A stretch of DNA of 24,861 nucleotides from Candidatus Nitrosopolaris nunavutensis (GTDB lineage: Archaea > Thermoproteota > Nitrososphaeria > Nitrososphaerales > Nitrososphaeraceae): assembly GCA_002501855.1 (NCBI GenBank), contig DAOM01000057.1, positions 1 to 24,861 on the forward strand, written 5' to 3'. The position numbers were made by a program, and so were the translations under genes. How positions within the stretch are numbered: the first letter of the stretch is position 1; every line of letters starts with the position of its first letter. Under the pieces are notes generated by a model, which was given only the letters and a program-made list of their open reading frames with translations, was not told the origin of the DNA and made no database searches. Shown here in pieces: positions 6,662-14,012 of the stretch.

Positions 6662-9352
6662 TTAAGAGTGCTCAATGTTAATCGAATAAGAATTGCTAAA
6701 TATTTCTGGCGCCTTGTCGATTTGTTCGTTTTTACGCATAATAATAGATATTTTTTCGCGATTTGGATCGACGATGATTCGGCACCTCTGTGATTGTTGC
6801 ATGATGTGAAAATGATGTTCAAAATTGAGAGGCAAAGAATTATGTCTTAATGATTCAGGGATGTGTGGTTCGAATTGAATCCTATTTTCAAGCATATTCA
6901 AGCGCATTCCAAGCATCATCTCTTGCATTGCATAGACATACATCCCAACAGACCAAGCTTGAAGGATGCAAGAGTTAAAGGGTTCAGGTCGGTCGCCTCT
7001 GTATGTTTCTGCATACATACCATTTTCACAAAGTATACGTTGTGCCATAGATTCGATGTAATAAAGTGCCTGTTCTAACCTGTTGATCTTAATCTCACTA
7101 ATTGCGGCCCAACCCGTTACAAGCGGCCATACCGCACCATCATGATAAAGACTCGGATGATATTTTGGATCGAGACTGCTCAGTGTTCTTACTCCCCAAG
7201 GGGTGGTTAGGTCATTCTTCTCGATTCTTGTTAGGACAGAGTGAGCTTTGATTCGGTCTCCTATCGATTCTGTAAGTAACATGACGAGTGCATTTGGTCT
7301 AATACTAGAATCCTTTGTACCATCCCTTCTTATCGTATCATAATAGAAATCGTCCTTGTTATTCCAATATTCTCTCTCTACTTTGCCTCTGAGCTGATCA
7401 GCACATCGACTCCATCGCTCTTGATTATAATTATCATCCGCAATCATCGCTAGCTCGCTTCCAATTTTCAAACTTTCGTAGAACAATGCCTGGACGTCAT
7501 TTGCGCTCTTTCTCCTATCAATATGGTCCATCCAAGTAGAATCCTGAATTGGTAATTTTTCGGCGACACCAGTAAATCCGTTTTCGACTAATCCATCTCT
7601 ATCCACATCTTTTAAAAATCCCCAATTGACAAGATCAACGATCTGTTTCCAGCGATTTTTTAGATAATTTATATCTCCGGTCGCCAACACATATTCACGT
7701 ATCGCCCAAGGAAAAAGAAATGTAGAATCAGCTGATCCGAATGTACTATCATGAAGAAATGATTTACCGCTAATTATCATCGGCAACTCTCCTTTCATTG
7801 CAAGCTTCGAGGTTTTTCTTGCCTGGTGATGTAGAAAATTGTCGATTACTGCAATAACAAAACGGTAATCTCCGATAGCCAAGTAACCTCTCAACGACCA
7901 ACCTGTGTCTCTAGCCCAATAATTAGGAAACCTTGGCAGTCCTGCGCAAATACCTGGGCCTAGTCCGTCGTATTCTGCCTTTAAGTATTCCATACTCGTT
8001 TTTGCTTTTTCGAATGCCTTAACTAGTTTTAAAATAGTAGAGTGCTGATGCGGAATTTGACTCGAGGATGCAAGATTTAAAGTAGAACAAGAGATCGATT
8101 TGAAATGATTTTGCGTGCTTTCCAGCAGTTGTTTATAATTATCCCGCATATACCGGTATTCCTTTAAACAATCTTCAGAACTAGTAAATCCGCCGGCGGC
8201 CACTAGTGCAAGCTCGCTGGTGTTGCCTGCTTCAATATCAAGATCATATGAGATCTCCAAATCGTTATCAAAAGAATCCATTAACACTCTCGATGGTCTC
8301 ATGCTCTTCGGCGCGACTCCAATTGTTCCGTAGAAATGCGCAAGATTTTTCTTGGCTGCAGTTTGGATTTGTAAGCAATTGTCTCTCGTAAGTAGCTTAG
8401 AAAAGTTACTCTGGGAAATTGCAGCCAAGCCATAGCTGGTAATATTGCCGTCAACTACGAAGTGTATACGAATCTTCCGTCTTGATTTTTCCGTTTTCTT
8501 CTTCAAACTTAGTTTTGAATAATCCGCCTCTCGATCTAACAACTCCAATTTCATAACAAATCCTTTGTTATCAACTGGAACGAATAGTGTCCTCTTTACT
8601 TGCAAACCTGCCACTTCGTGCCTCGTGTAGAGAAATCCATTCTCATGTCTAGAAGATACCACGAAATTTGGGAGTCTCTTACGTACTCCATCATCCATAG
8701 ATATTTCCACTAGGATCCTACCGAAAGCCCTAGCTGGTGGCACGTACAATCCCCCATTGTCATATCTTGTTCCCATCCAAGACCAGTTAGCCGAAAGCGA
8801 AGCATTCGCTGAACATACAATATATGCTTGTTTGCCAGACAGAATTAACGGAGTTGTGAAGTTTTTAAAAATCGTATCCTCATTTGATGTAATAGATTCA
8901 GAATCATCCATCATGTTGGAGGGAATAAAAATTCTCTCCTTACGATTGCTTAAGTAATCGTTAAAAGTAAATGGTATTATAATCTGTTCAAATCCTTCTA
9001 GTTTACTCAAAATGACAATCTTATGTTTACTTTGTTCTTCCAAGCCACCATCTTTTATTATTAGGAATCTTGCGCTTTGAAATGGCTTAAATGGAATGGG
9101 GCGGTCTTCCGATAATGTGGCTGCATTGACCACATCCTCTGAAGTTGCGATGAAAATTGATTTTTTTGGAACTGGAATTTCATCCACGTAGATATCTAGG
9201 GATACTATATTACCGCCTAGCGGAACAGGTGGATTTAGCAAAGAGAAAATAAATCCATCAAATTTATTATCTCCATTCACTATCGTTGCATTTTTTAAAC
9301 TACCATCAATATATGAAAGAACCGTATGTGTTTTATCGAGTGTCCTAACCAT
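6662..9352 (-). CDS. Glycogen-debranching-type glycoside hydrolase (amylo-alpha-1,6-glucosidase / GH15-like fold)
   Basis: 896 residues. The N-terminal half (about 1-410) is beta-rich and resembles the substrate-binding N-domain of debranching-type enzymes. The C-terminal half (about 430-860) reads as an (alpha/alpha)6 six-hairpin glucosidase: LPRFPNYWARDTGWSLRG near residue 480, FGSADSTFLFPWAIREY, DRDGLVENG, TWMDHIDRR, DGAVWPLVTGWAAISE near residue 745, and NSCILQAWSVGMYVYA. The acidic pair in DSTWMDH and the E in GMYAETYRGD are candidate catalytic residues by analogy. There is no signal peptide, so a cytoplasmic role in storage alpha-glucan or a related oligosaccharide is inferred. No other glycogen genes are in the window. 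The exact linkage specificity cannot be set from sequence alone. Confidence 0.8.
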   Translation of the reverse strand: MVRTLDKTHTVLSYIDGSLKNATIVNGDNKFDGFIFSLLNPPVPLGGNIVSLDIYVDEIPVPKKSIFIATSEDVVNAATLSEDRPIPFKPFQSARFLIIKDGGLEEQSKHKIVILSKLEGFEQIIIPFTFNDYLSNRKERIFIPSNMMDDSESITSNEDTIFKNFTTPLILSGKQAYIVCSANASLSANWSWMGTRYDNGGLYVPPARAFGRILVEISMDDGVRKRLPNFVVSSRHENGFLYTRHEVAGLQVKRTLFVPVDNKGFVMKLELLDREADYSKLSLKKKTEKSRRKIRIHFVVDGNITSYGLAAISQSNFSKLLTRDNCLQIQTAAKKNLAHFYGTIGVAPKSMRPSRVLMDSFDNDLEISYDLDIEAGNTSELALVAAGGFTSSEDCLKEYRYMRDNYKQLLESTQNHFKSISCSTLNLASSSQIPHQHSTILKLVKAFEKAKTSMEYLKAEYDGLGPGICAGLPRFPNYWARDTGWSLRGYLAIGDYRFVIAVIDNFLHHQARKTSKLAMKGELPMIISGKSFLHDSTFGSADSTFLFPWAIREYVLATGDINYLKNRWKQIVDLVNWGFLKDVDRDGLVENGFTGVAEKLPIQDSTWMDHIDRRKSANDVQALFYESLKIGSELAMIADDNYNQERWSRCADQLRGKVEREYWNNKDDFYYDTIRRDGTKDSSIRPNALVMLLTESIGDRIKAHSVLTRIEKNDLTTPWGVRTLSSLDPKYHPSLYHDGAVWPLVTGWAAISEIKINRLEQALYYIESMAQRILCENGMYAETYRGDRPEPFNSCILQAWSVGMYVYAMQEMMLGMRLNMLENRIQFEPHIPESLRHNSLPLNFEHHFHIMQQSQRCRIIVDPNREKISIIMRKNEQIDKAPEIFSNSYSINIEHS

Positions 9353-9542
9353 TTAGCGCACCTAGGAGTTTAATCTTCTATTATTGAACAAGGCTCAACC
9401 TAAATCCTAAAATATTGAAATGTAAGAACGCGTAGATAAAATCATCTAAAATTATCAAATTCGATAGATGAATTTTTCCTTCTAAGAAAGGAATCACATT
9501 TAGTGTTCTAGCTTAAGGTATTTTAATATTCATCTGCTATTT

Positions 9543-9591
9543 ACACAGCATCCCGGGTCTATCTGCTCGAAAAGCTAGACGGGTGTCGTGT
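9543..9591. other. 49-nt hairpin of unknown role
   Basis: The two arms pair as ACAC/GTGT, CA/TG, CCC/GGG and GTCTA/TAGAC, then a short inner GCT/AGC around a CGAAA loop. There is one mismatch plus small bulges (T and GG). On the minus strand it begins just after the T7 run that probably ends the SRP transcript, and no T-tract follows it in either orientation. It could be a small structured RNA, a processing signal or a 5' leader element of the glycoside hydrolase mRNA. Confidence 0.4.
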
Positions 9592-9595
9592 TGAT

Positions 9596-9608
9596 AAAAA
9601 AAGGAAAA
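9596..9608 (-). terminator. T-rich terminator for the SRP RNA transcript
   Basis: On the minus strand this reads TTTTCCTTTTTTT, about 75-85 nt past the paired 3' end of the SRP RNA. Archaeal RNA polymerase terminates readily at such T-tracts without needing a hairpin. Confidence 0.5.
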
Positions 9609-9681
9609 TTCCAGCAGGTTCATTGCGTTGTTGAGAGGGACGTGGGCGTCTTCTCGCATATGGCCGATGCGTTACTGGTAT

Positions 9682-9996
9682 GGAGGCAGCCTGCCAGTAC
9701 CACCAGAGGCACAAGGCCCCTTCTCAAGCCCTACAAGATCCACCACGTAGACGTGTTAGCATGGCTACCCCGCCTTAGGGTTGCTCCCTCCCGGACCTCA
9801 CCCATTTCGACGATTCACAGTCAAAACTACGCCTTCGCGTGGTACGCTGCTCATAACCATCCGACACGGCATGATTTCATTTCAGCAAGGCAAGCGGGTA
9901 CCTCACACCTCTGGATTTACCCAGCAGTTACTGATCCCAGCATAGAGCCGATTTCTGATGTGGGGTACGGCTAACACCCCGATCCTCCCTGCCTCC
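9682..9996 (-). ncRNA. ffs: Signal recognition particle RNA (archaeal 7S RNA)
   Basis: About 315 nt, a normal archaeal length. The 5' end GGAGGCAG (9996-9989) is complementary to the 3' end CTGCCTCC (9689-9682), forming terminal helix 1. Near the 5' end is the UGUNR-type UGUUAG (9976-9971) inside a GGGGUGUUAGCCGUACCCC stem-loop of the Alu domain. The most conserved part, helix 8, is seen as GGTCCGGGAGGGAGCAACC at about 9797-9779, followed by CTAAGGC; it binds SRP54. A TATA-like AAATATAATG on the minus strand (10027-10018) is about 26 bp before the predicted 5' end, which fixes the start independently. The RNA forms the scaffold for SRP19 and SRP54 in co-translational targeting of membrane proteins. 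An ORF overlapping it on the plus strand is spurious. Confidence 0.95.
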
Positions 9997-10017
9997 GTAA
10001 ATATCATAGCTATGGCT

Positions 10018-10027
10018 CATTATATTT
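10018..10027 (-). promoter_or_regulatory. TATA box (box A) of the SRP RNA gene
   Basis: Minus-strand AAATATAATG, centred about 26 bp upstream of the helix-1-defined 5' end at 9996, the canonical archaeal spacing. Confidence 0.65.
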
Positions 10028-10102
10028 GCTTACCCGAACGCAAATGATTAAGAAGTAATGTGCCGATAGTGGCGACGTACTTGCCGAGCCAATGAATTTG
10101 AT

Positions 10103-11047
10103 TTACTTGCTCTTTGCTAGGACTTGAAGGGTCTTGCAAACAGAACAAATACTGCCGGTAGAATTCCGTCCGCAAACCAAGCATTCTTTAGAGTGAGATA
10201 AAGATCCCATAGACGAAGTCTTCAACATCTTCGAGATTTTTGTCATTGAGTTGTAAGCGTTGTACTTTATCCCTGCGTGTCCTGTTTCAAGCTTATTGAG
10301 AAATTCACGAAGCTCGGTTCTGATGCTTTCATGCATATACGGACATTCTTCGGACTGAAAAGGGATGTCTCTGAGTACAGCATAGAATACAATTTCGTGC
10401 TCATAAATCTCTACAAATGGTTTTACCTTTCTGAGACCATCGAGTCCATATTGAACTGGTTCTGGATACATCCAACAGATTCTCTCAGTGTCTCCTGATA
10501 GAAGGTTAATCATGAAAGTTTGTAGCTGGTCATCAAGATTGTGTGCAGTCGCGACGACATTCGCACCTACCGATTCTGCCATCATGTCTATTGCTCTCCT
10601 ACGGAAGGTGCCACACATAGAACAGGAAGTCATTTTTTCAGACGGCCTCTCCTGCATTGCTTGGTCCATGCCCAACCCAAAAAGATCCTTATAGCTTGAA
10701 ATGTTCGTTTCCACTTTGATCTGGGAGCAAAAATCTTTTACAATTTGTAATGATTCATCTCGGTAACCGTGTATACCCTCGTCAATCGTGATAGCGACCA
10801 ACTTTGTGCGGCTATGTTCTTCAAAAAATTTCTTTAACACGTATAGAAGGGCCAAACTGTCTTTGCCGCCAGAAACACCAACTGCTACCTTATCGCTATG
10901 ACTAAGCATTGAAAATTTCTGCATAGTCTTAGCAGTTTTTTGTTCAATAGAAAGTAAGAAGCATTTTTTGCATAGGTATTCCCCAGAGTATACCCTATGA
11001 TATACAGTTAACCCATTGTTACATTTAGTGCAAGTTTTCCTTGACAG
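10103..11047 (-). CDS. ttuA: tRNA 2-thiolation enzyme, TtuA/Ncs6 family (start extended to a CTG codon)
   Basis: This is a PP-loop ATPase that adenylates a tRNA uridine and inserts sulfur, making 2-thiouridine. The PP-loop GVSGGKDS is near the start of the core. The three core cysteines that hold an iron-sulfur cluster in TtuA are visible in SCSMCG and ECPYM. The C-terminal zinc finger is CLVCG and CSVC. Starting at the first ATG (10924) would give 273 residues and lose the N-terminal zinc finger, but the frame stays open upstream and encodes TCTKCNNG and YLCKKCF, exactly the missing CXXC pair. The open frame reaches back to a TAA at 11059-11057 and contains no ATG, GTG or TTG, only CTG codons at 11056 and 11047. 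The CTG at 11047 gives LSRKTCTKCN, a fitting N-terminus, and a TATA-like CTTTTAAGA at 11093-11085 predicts a short leader. Length then is 314 residues. Which tRNA position it modifies is unknown. Confidence 0.85.
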   Translation of the reverse strand: MSRKTCTKCNNGLTVYHRVYSGEYLCKKCFLLSIEQKTAKTMQKFSMLSHSDKVAVGVSGGKDSLALLYVLKKFFEEHSRTKLVAITIDEGIHGYRDESLQIVKDFCSQIKVETNISSYKDLFGLGMDQAMQERPSEKMTSCSMCGTFRRRAIDMMAESVGANVVATAHNLDDQLQTFMINLLSGDTERICWMYPEPVQYGLDGLRKVKPFVEIYEHEIVFYAVLRDIPFQSEECPYMHESIRTELREFLNKLETGHAGIKYNAYNSMTKISKMLKTSSMGSLSHSKECLVCGRNSTGSICSVCKTLQVLAKSK

Positions 11048-11135
11048 GAGTAGCAGTTATGGGATCGAGGTTATTATTCCTTGGTCTTAAAAGTAGGAGA
11101 AAGGCGAATTCTTACCCTGTATTTGGTAATCACAA

Positions 11136-11147
11136 GGCTTTTAAATC
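11136..11147 (+). promoter_or_regulatory. TATA box of the Lrp/AsnC-type regulator gene
   Basis: GGCTTTTAAATC on the plus strand predicts transcription from about 11168, giving a 12-18 nt leader. It lies about 45 bp from the divergent thiolase promoter, so the two genes share a regulatory region in which the Lrp protein itself could bind. Confidence 0.45.
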
Positions 11148-11179
11148 TATAGCAAAGGCATTTATGTCTCAACCTCGAC

Positions 11180-11695
11180 TTGACTATGAGTATGCAATTC
11201 AACGAAGACCTGTTAGATGAAATTAATCTCAAGATAATAGATATATTGAGCAGAGATTCATCAACGCCATTTGTTGAAATTGCCAGGAAGATCGGAATCT
11301 CTGACGCAACGGTACATCTGAGAGTCAGGAGGATGATAGCTGCTCGAATTATCGGCAAGTTTACACTTTCTGTAAATAATGGCCGTCTGGGCTATGACCA
11401 CCTCGCCTTTTTGGGTATAAATGTTGGACCTGGTTTGGCTGAAGAGGTTGTTCGTGGATTATCGAATGTGGAAGCTGTGTTAGAAATTCATGAAATGCAT
11501 GGTAGGTTTGATCTTATACTAAAGATTCGCTCTAAAGATTTGGAGGAGATGAGAGATATAGTTGTAAACAAGATACGTACTTTACCACATATTCTGGAAA
11601 TAGAGCTAATGACTGTTTTAAAGTCGAGAAAAGAAGAACAAATGGTTCCTTTGAAAAGCGATATAGCAGAAAAAACAGAATCTGCAATCGCTTAG
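11180..11695 (+). CDS. Lrp/AsnC-family transcriptional regulator
   Basis: 171 residues as given (TTG start; ATG at 11186 or 11192 are alternatives). Residues 10-60 form the winged helix-turn-helix: INLKIIDILSRDSSTPFVEIARKIGISDATVHLRVRRM is split between the first helix and the recognition helix (ISDATVHLRVRRM). Residues about 70-150 are the RAM/ligand-binding alpha-beta domain with the strand FDLILKIRS and the final ELMTVLKS. A 20-residue polar tail follows. Lrp proteins act as octamers or dimers of dimers and respond to amino acids or other small effectors. It is divergent from the tRNA thiolase gene and faces the zinc-ribbon gene convergently, so autoregulation of the shared region is likely by family habit but not shown. 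Confidence 0.87.
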   Translation: MTMSMQFNEDLLDEINLKIIDILSRDSSTPFVEIARKIGISDATVHLRVRRMIAARIIGKFTLSVNNGRLGYDHLAFLGINVGPGLAEEVVRGLSNVEAVLEIHEMHGRFDLILKIRSKDLEEMRDIVVNKIRTLPHILEIELMTVLKSRKEEQMVPLKSDIAEKTESAIA

Positions 11696-11735
11696 CCGTT
11701 AGAACGTGATTACTTACTCACAATCTGCTCTGCTG

Positions 11736-11969
11736 CTATTGTTTTTGTTTTTCCTTCTTCGAGGTTTGCCACCAGTCTAGATAATCATCATGCAATTGCC
11801 TTCGCTTATTGACAGACTCATTTTCTGCCTTATCGCGTAATTCATCAATCTTTTCTCGGGAAGCAAATATTCCACAACTCTTGCAAAGGAAATTTTTACT
11901 ATTAGGGTCAAATTTCAAATCACCGCCACACTCAGGACAGAAGTTTGCCAAATGTATCCTAGGTGTCAA
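11736..11969 (-). CDS. Small zinc-ribbon protein (UPF0148 / Sjogren-autoantigen-1-like)
   Basis: 77 residues from a TTG at 11969. One zinc ribbon is formed by FCPECGG and LCKSCG (four cysteines), followed by a charged helical tail containing RRQLHDDYLDWW. This layout matches small archaeal zinc-ribbon proteins of the UPF0148 type; function is unknown. A TATA-like CTTTTATTAG at 11983-11974 predicts a transcription start near 11953, so the real start may be the TTG at 11951 (codon 7), giving 71 residues beginning just before the ribbon. It is convergent with the Lrp gene (about 40 bp between ends). Confidence 0.7.
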   Translation of the reverse strand: MTPRIHLANFCPECGGDLKFDPNSKNFLCKSCGIFASREKIDELRDKAENESVNKRRQLHDDYLDWWQTSKKEKQKQ

Positions 11970-12053
11970 GATCCTAATAAAAGCATTGTGCGGGAAGACG
12001 GATTATAGCATTAAAGATATCATAAGAAAGGACTCCTGCTCTTGATTCAATTT

Positions 12054-12065
12054 TGCATGCATGCA
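12054..12065. repeat. Short TGCA palindromic repeat
   Basis: TGCATGCATGCA, a 12-bp self-complementary alternating sequence in the gap between the zinc-ribbon gene and the 74-nt structured element. No role is evident. Confidence 0.4.
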
Positions 12066-12097
12066 TATTATCATTATCTTATCGCCGGAACGTTCAA

Positions 12098-12171
12098 CCT
12101 GGTGCATGGACTTAGATCGTCATTCCACCATTTAAGGTGGTCAGTTCGCCCGTCATTTGCCATGCACCAGG
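12098..12171. other. 74-nt structured element, possible small RNA
   Basis: The ends CCTGGTGCATGG (12098-12109) and CCATGCACCAGG (12160-12171) form a perfect 12-bp stem. Between them a second hairpin, CCACC/GGTGG (12125-12129, 12136-12140), closes a 6-nt loop. The total of 74 nt and the two-stem layout recall a tRNA, but there is no D arm or T arm and the inner loop has 6 rather than 7 bases, so it is not a tRNA. Strand is undetermined. It lies 26 nt past the end of the phosphomevalonate dehydratase small-subunit gene and upstream of the zinc-ribbon gene; it could be a terminator-like structure, a 3' UTR element or an independent RNA. Confidence 0.5.
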
Positions 12172-12196
12172 ATAAGAATTTCAGATACGCAAGAAA

Positions 12197-12616
12197 TTAA
12201 AATGTTCGGTTTGTTACACACACTATTTTACTATCCGCATCAACCTTTACTTCCATTCCAGATCTCATAGCGAAAGAAGACCCGGTATCAAGCGTATCCA
12301 CAAGAGGTATATTTGAAATCGCGCACCCTGAGGCGGTGGTTATGTCTGCCTTGTTAGTGCTTATTATCGCAGCCGGCGCCACGCCGTTTACTTTCAACGA
12401 GTATATAACATATGCCCCCACACTACTTCCGATAGCTCCAGGAAAAACTAATACTGCACCTTTAACAGAGCTCCCAGACAATTGATGATGTGGGTCTTCT
12501 ATGATGCCCTTCTCTGTGTCTATCATCGAAAGAAAATTAATTCGCTCTTCTGTAAGAAGTGTGTTTCCGATTCCATACCCCCCTACAATTTTTCTGCACT
12601 TGAAGCACGTGTTCAA
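12197..12616 (-). CDS. Aconitase X / phosphomevalonate dehydratase, small subunit
   Basis: 139 residues. The small subunit of the two-piece aconitase X carries the swivelling domain: VFPGAIGSSVGAYVIYSL includes the conserved SS/G active-site loop, followed by GVAPAAIISTNKADITTASGCAISNIPLVD. In archaea, this enzyme pair dehydrates (R)-5-phosphomevalonate to trans-anhydromevalonate 5-phosphate, a step of the archaeal modified mevalonate pathway that leads to isoprenoid membrane lipids. Its start overlaps the end of the large-subunit gene by 4 bp (ATGA), so the two are co-transcribed and probably translationally coupled. The N-terminal CFKC pair is an unusual extra. The pathway assignment follows known archaeal members. 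Confidence 0.87.
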   Translation of the reverse strand: MNTCFKCRKIVGGYGIGNTLLTEERINFLSMIDTEKGIIEDPHHQLSGSSVKGAVLVFPGAIGSSVGAYVIYSLKVNGVAPAAIISTNKADITTASGCAISNIPLVDTLDTGSSFAMRSGMEVKVDADSKIVCVTNRTF

Positions 12617-13776
12617 TTGTAGTCAGCGCACTCCTTCATAATTGTCTTCAAGTCTTTCAGACATACTCCTACTCTGTTTGAATGATTTAGATAATACGCG
12701 GCCTTAACACTGTTTGTAATTACCGAATCAAAGTCAGCCCGCGTGATTAGGGGCGTAAGACATGTGCACGAGTCGCACATGAACTCTCCACCGGCATGTT
12801 CAATTCGATCGATTAAACCGAGGTGTTTCGCTTGATTATGAATTGCTCTTGCACAGAAAATTATACAACGTTTCGTCAGCCTTTTTCCTTCAATCAGAGC
12901 TGCCAATAAATGTAGCTCATTCAATCCAAGCTGAGGACTGCCCAGAGCGATTAAGTCACCATCTTCCGCTGTATTGAGCTCGTCTTTAATTGTGGTTACT
13001 TCTTCCTTACCACACGAGATAATTTCTTGTTTCGTGTCGTCTTCTTTGGTGAACATTCCGCAAGAGCCTGAGGTTCCAATCGCCGCTGAGAGAGCTTTTG
13101 CTTTTATCGTGTCAAGTTTTTCTTCGCCTGCATTAATGCCAATACAATTATCCCTTACTGTATTACCCGCGAAGTAACCTAGTAGGCCATAATCTAATTC
13201 TGTAGCGAGTTCATAATCAGGTTTGACGGTCACCTTTGCATGTCTGAACTTGTCCATCAGAAGGTTGGAATACGGAGATTTCCCCGTGATTGAACTTGCA
13301 AGCGCACTCAGGGCGCTCTCCCTATTAGTTAGCAGTCCTAAAATTGAATTCGAAAATACTGCTGCACTGCTTTCAGCGAAGCTCACAGCGCTACCTTTTT
13401 CAGGAATATCAAAAATCTCGTACGGAACACATGTAAACGAAGTAGTTGTACCCAACATATGGTAGGACCTGGCTATGCTCATCTGTTTTTGGGTAAAATT
13501 CTCGGAGAGATTTACAGTCTTATTTTGGTCAAAGCCCATCGGATTTATTGTCGTTCTTATCGCGACCCTGGCACTTTTACTAAACTCTTCCAAGAAATCC
13601 ACGCCGCTATCGCCGATAGTATTGTAGTTGACTCCCGATATGTGCGCCCATTTTACGGGGATCAGCCGTTCTGCTTCGGTAGCTTCACCTATTGCAAGTA
13701 AGATTCTATACGCAACCGCCAGCGATTCGCCGCGTTCGCCCCTTAGCATATTTTCTTCCTCCCCGGTGAGCTCCAT
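12613..13776 (-). CDS. Aconitase X / phosphomevalonate dehydratase, large subunit
   Basis: 387 residues, usual length. It starts with the family-typical segment GEEENMLRGERGESLAVAYR and has WAHISGVNYNTIGDSG. Cysteine-containing stretches SCGMFTKED, IIFCARAIHNQA and FMCDSCTCLTPL provide ligands for the iron-sulfur cluster by analogy with the characterised enzyme. It forms the catalytic core with the small subunit encoded immediately downstream (4-bp ATGA overlap). A TATA-like AATAATTATTAC centred near 13805 predicts transcription at about the ATG, so the mRNA is probably leaderless. It is divergent from hel308 over 236 bp. Role: modified mevalonate pathway for archaeal lipids. Confidence 0.9.
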   Translation of the reverse strand: MELTGEEENMLRGERGESLAVAYRILLAIGEATEAERLIPVKWAHISGVNYNTIGDSGVDFLEEFSKSARVAIRTTINPMGFDQNKTVNLSENFTQKQMSIARSYHMLGTTTSFTCVPYEIFDIPEKGSAVSFAESSAAVFSNSILGLLTNRESALSALASSITGKSPYSNLLMDKFRHAKVTVKPDYELATELDYGLLGYFAGNTVRDNCIGINAGEEKLDTIKAKALSAAIGTSGSCGMFTKEDDTKQEIISCGKEEVTTIKDELNTAEDGDLIALGSPQLGLNELHLLAALIEGKRLTKRCIIFCARAIHNQAKHLGLIDRIEHAGGEFMCDSCTCLTPLITRADFDSVITNSVKAAYYLNHSNRVGVCLKDLKTIMKECADYN

Positions 13777-14012
13777 TCCATAAAATTGAATTGTGAGGTG
13801 TAATAATTATTTTTCCGGCCTCAAGTCGAATTTACCGATATTAAATGCGACTCCGCTGAAGACCTCAGGAGCATTCCTCTTTTCGCTCATATAAAAATCG
13901 AGCTTTTTCCACCTTCAACTCATTGCTACCACGCATATCGCTTCTACAATAGGTAAACAAGCACACAAATAAACCCGTGGAGTTAATCATATAACAGGTA
14001 TTAAGACCGAAG

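Larger units (their letters stand above)
9353..9681. other. Non-coding stretch downstream of the SRP RNA
   Basis: About 330 bp between the SRP RNA 3' end and the start of the glycoside hydrolase, all in minus-strand orientation. It contains a candidate SRP RNA trailer (9603-9681) with a short CGCAT/ATGCG hairpin, a T-rich tract on the minus strand (9596-9608) and a 49-nt hairpin (9543-9591). The rest (9353-9540) is AT-rich and should hold the glycoside hydrolase promoter; I could not pick a convincing box. Confidence 0.4.

Noticed and set aside
9588..9974. 128-residue plus-strand ORF
   Set aside because: It lies almost entirely across the SRP RNA on the opposite strand; the conserved RNA motifs and promoter explain the sequence.
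12098..12171. tRNA gene
   Set aside because: The size fits and a TTCG is present, but there is no D or T arm and the inner loop has 6 bases, so no cloverleaf can be drawn.
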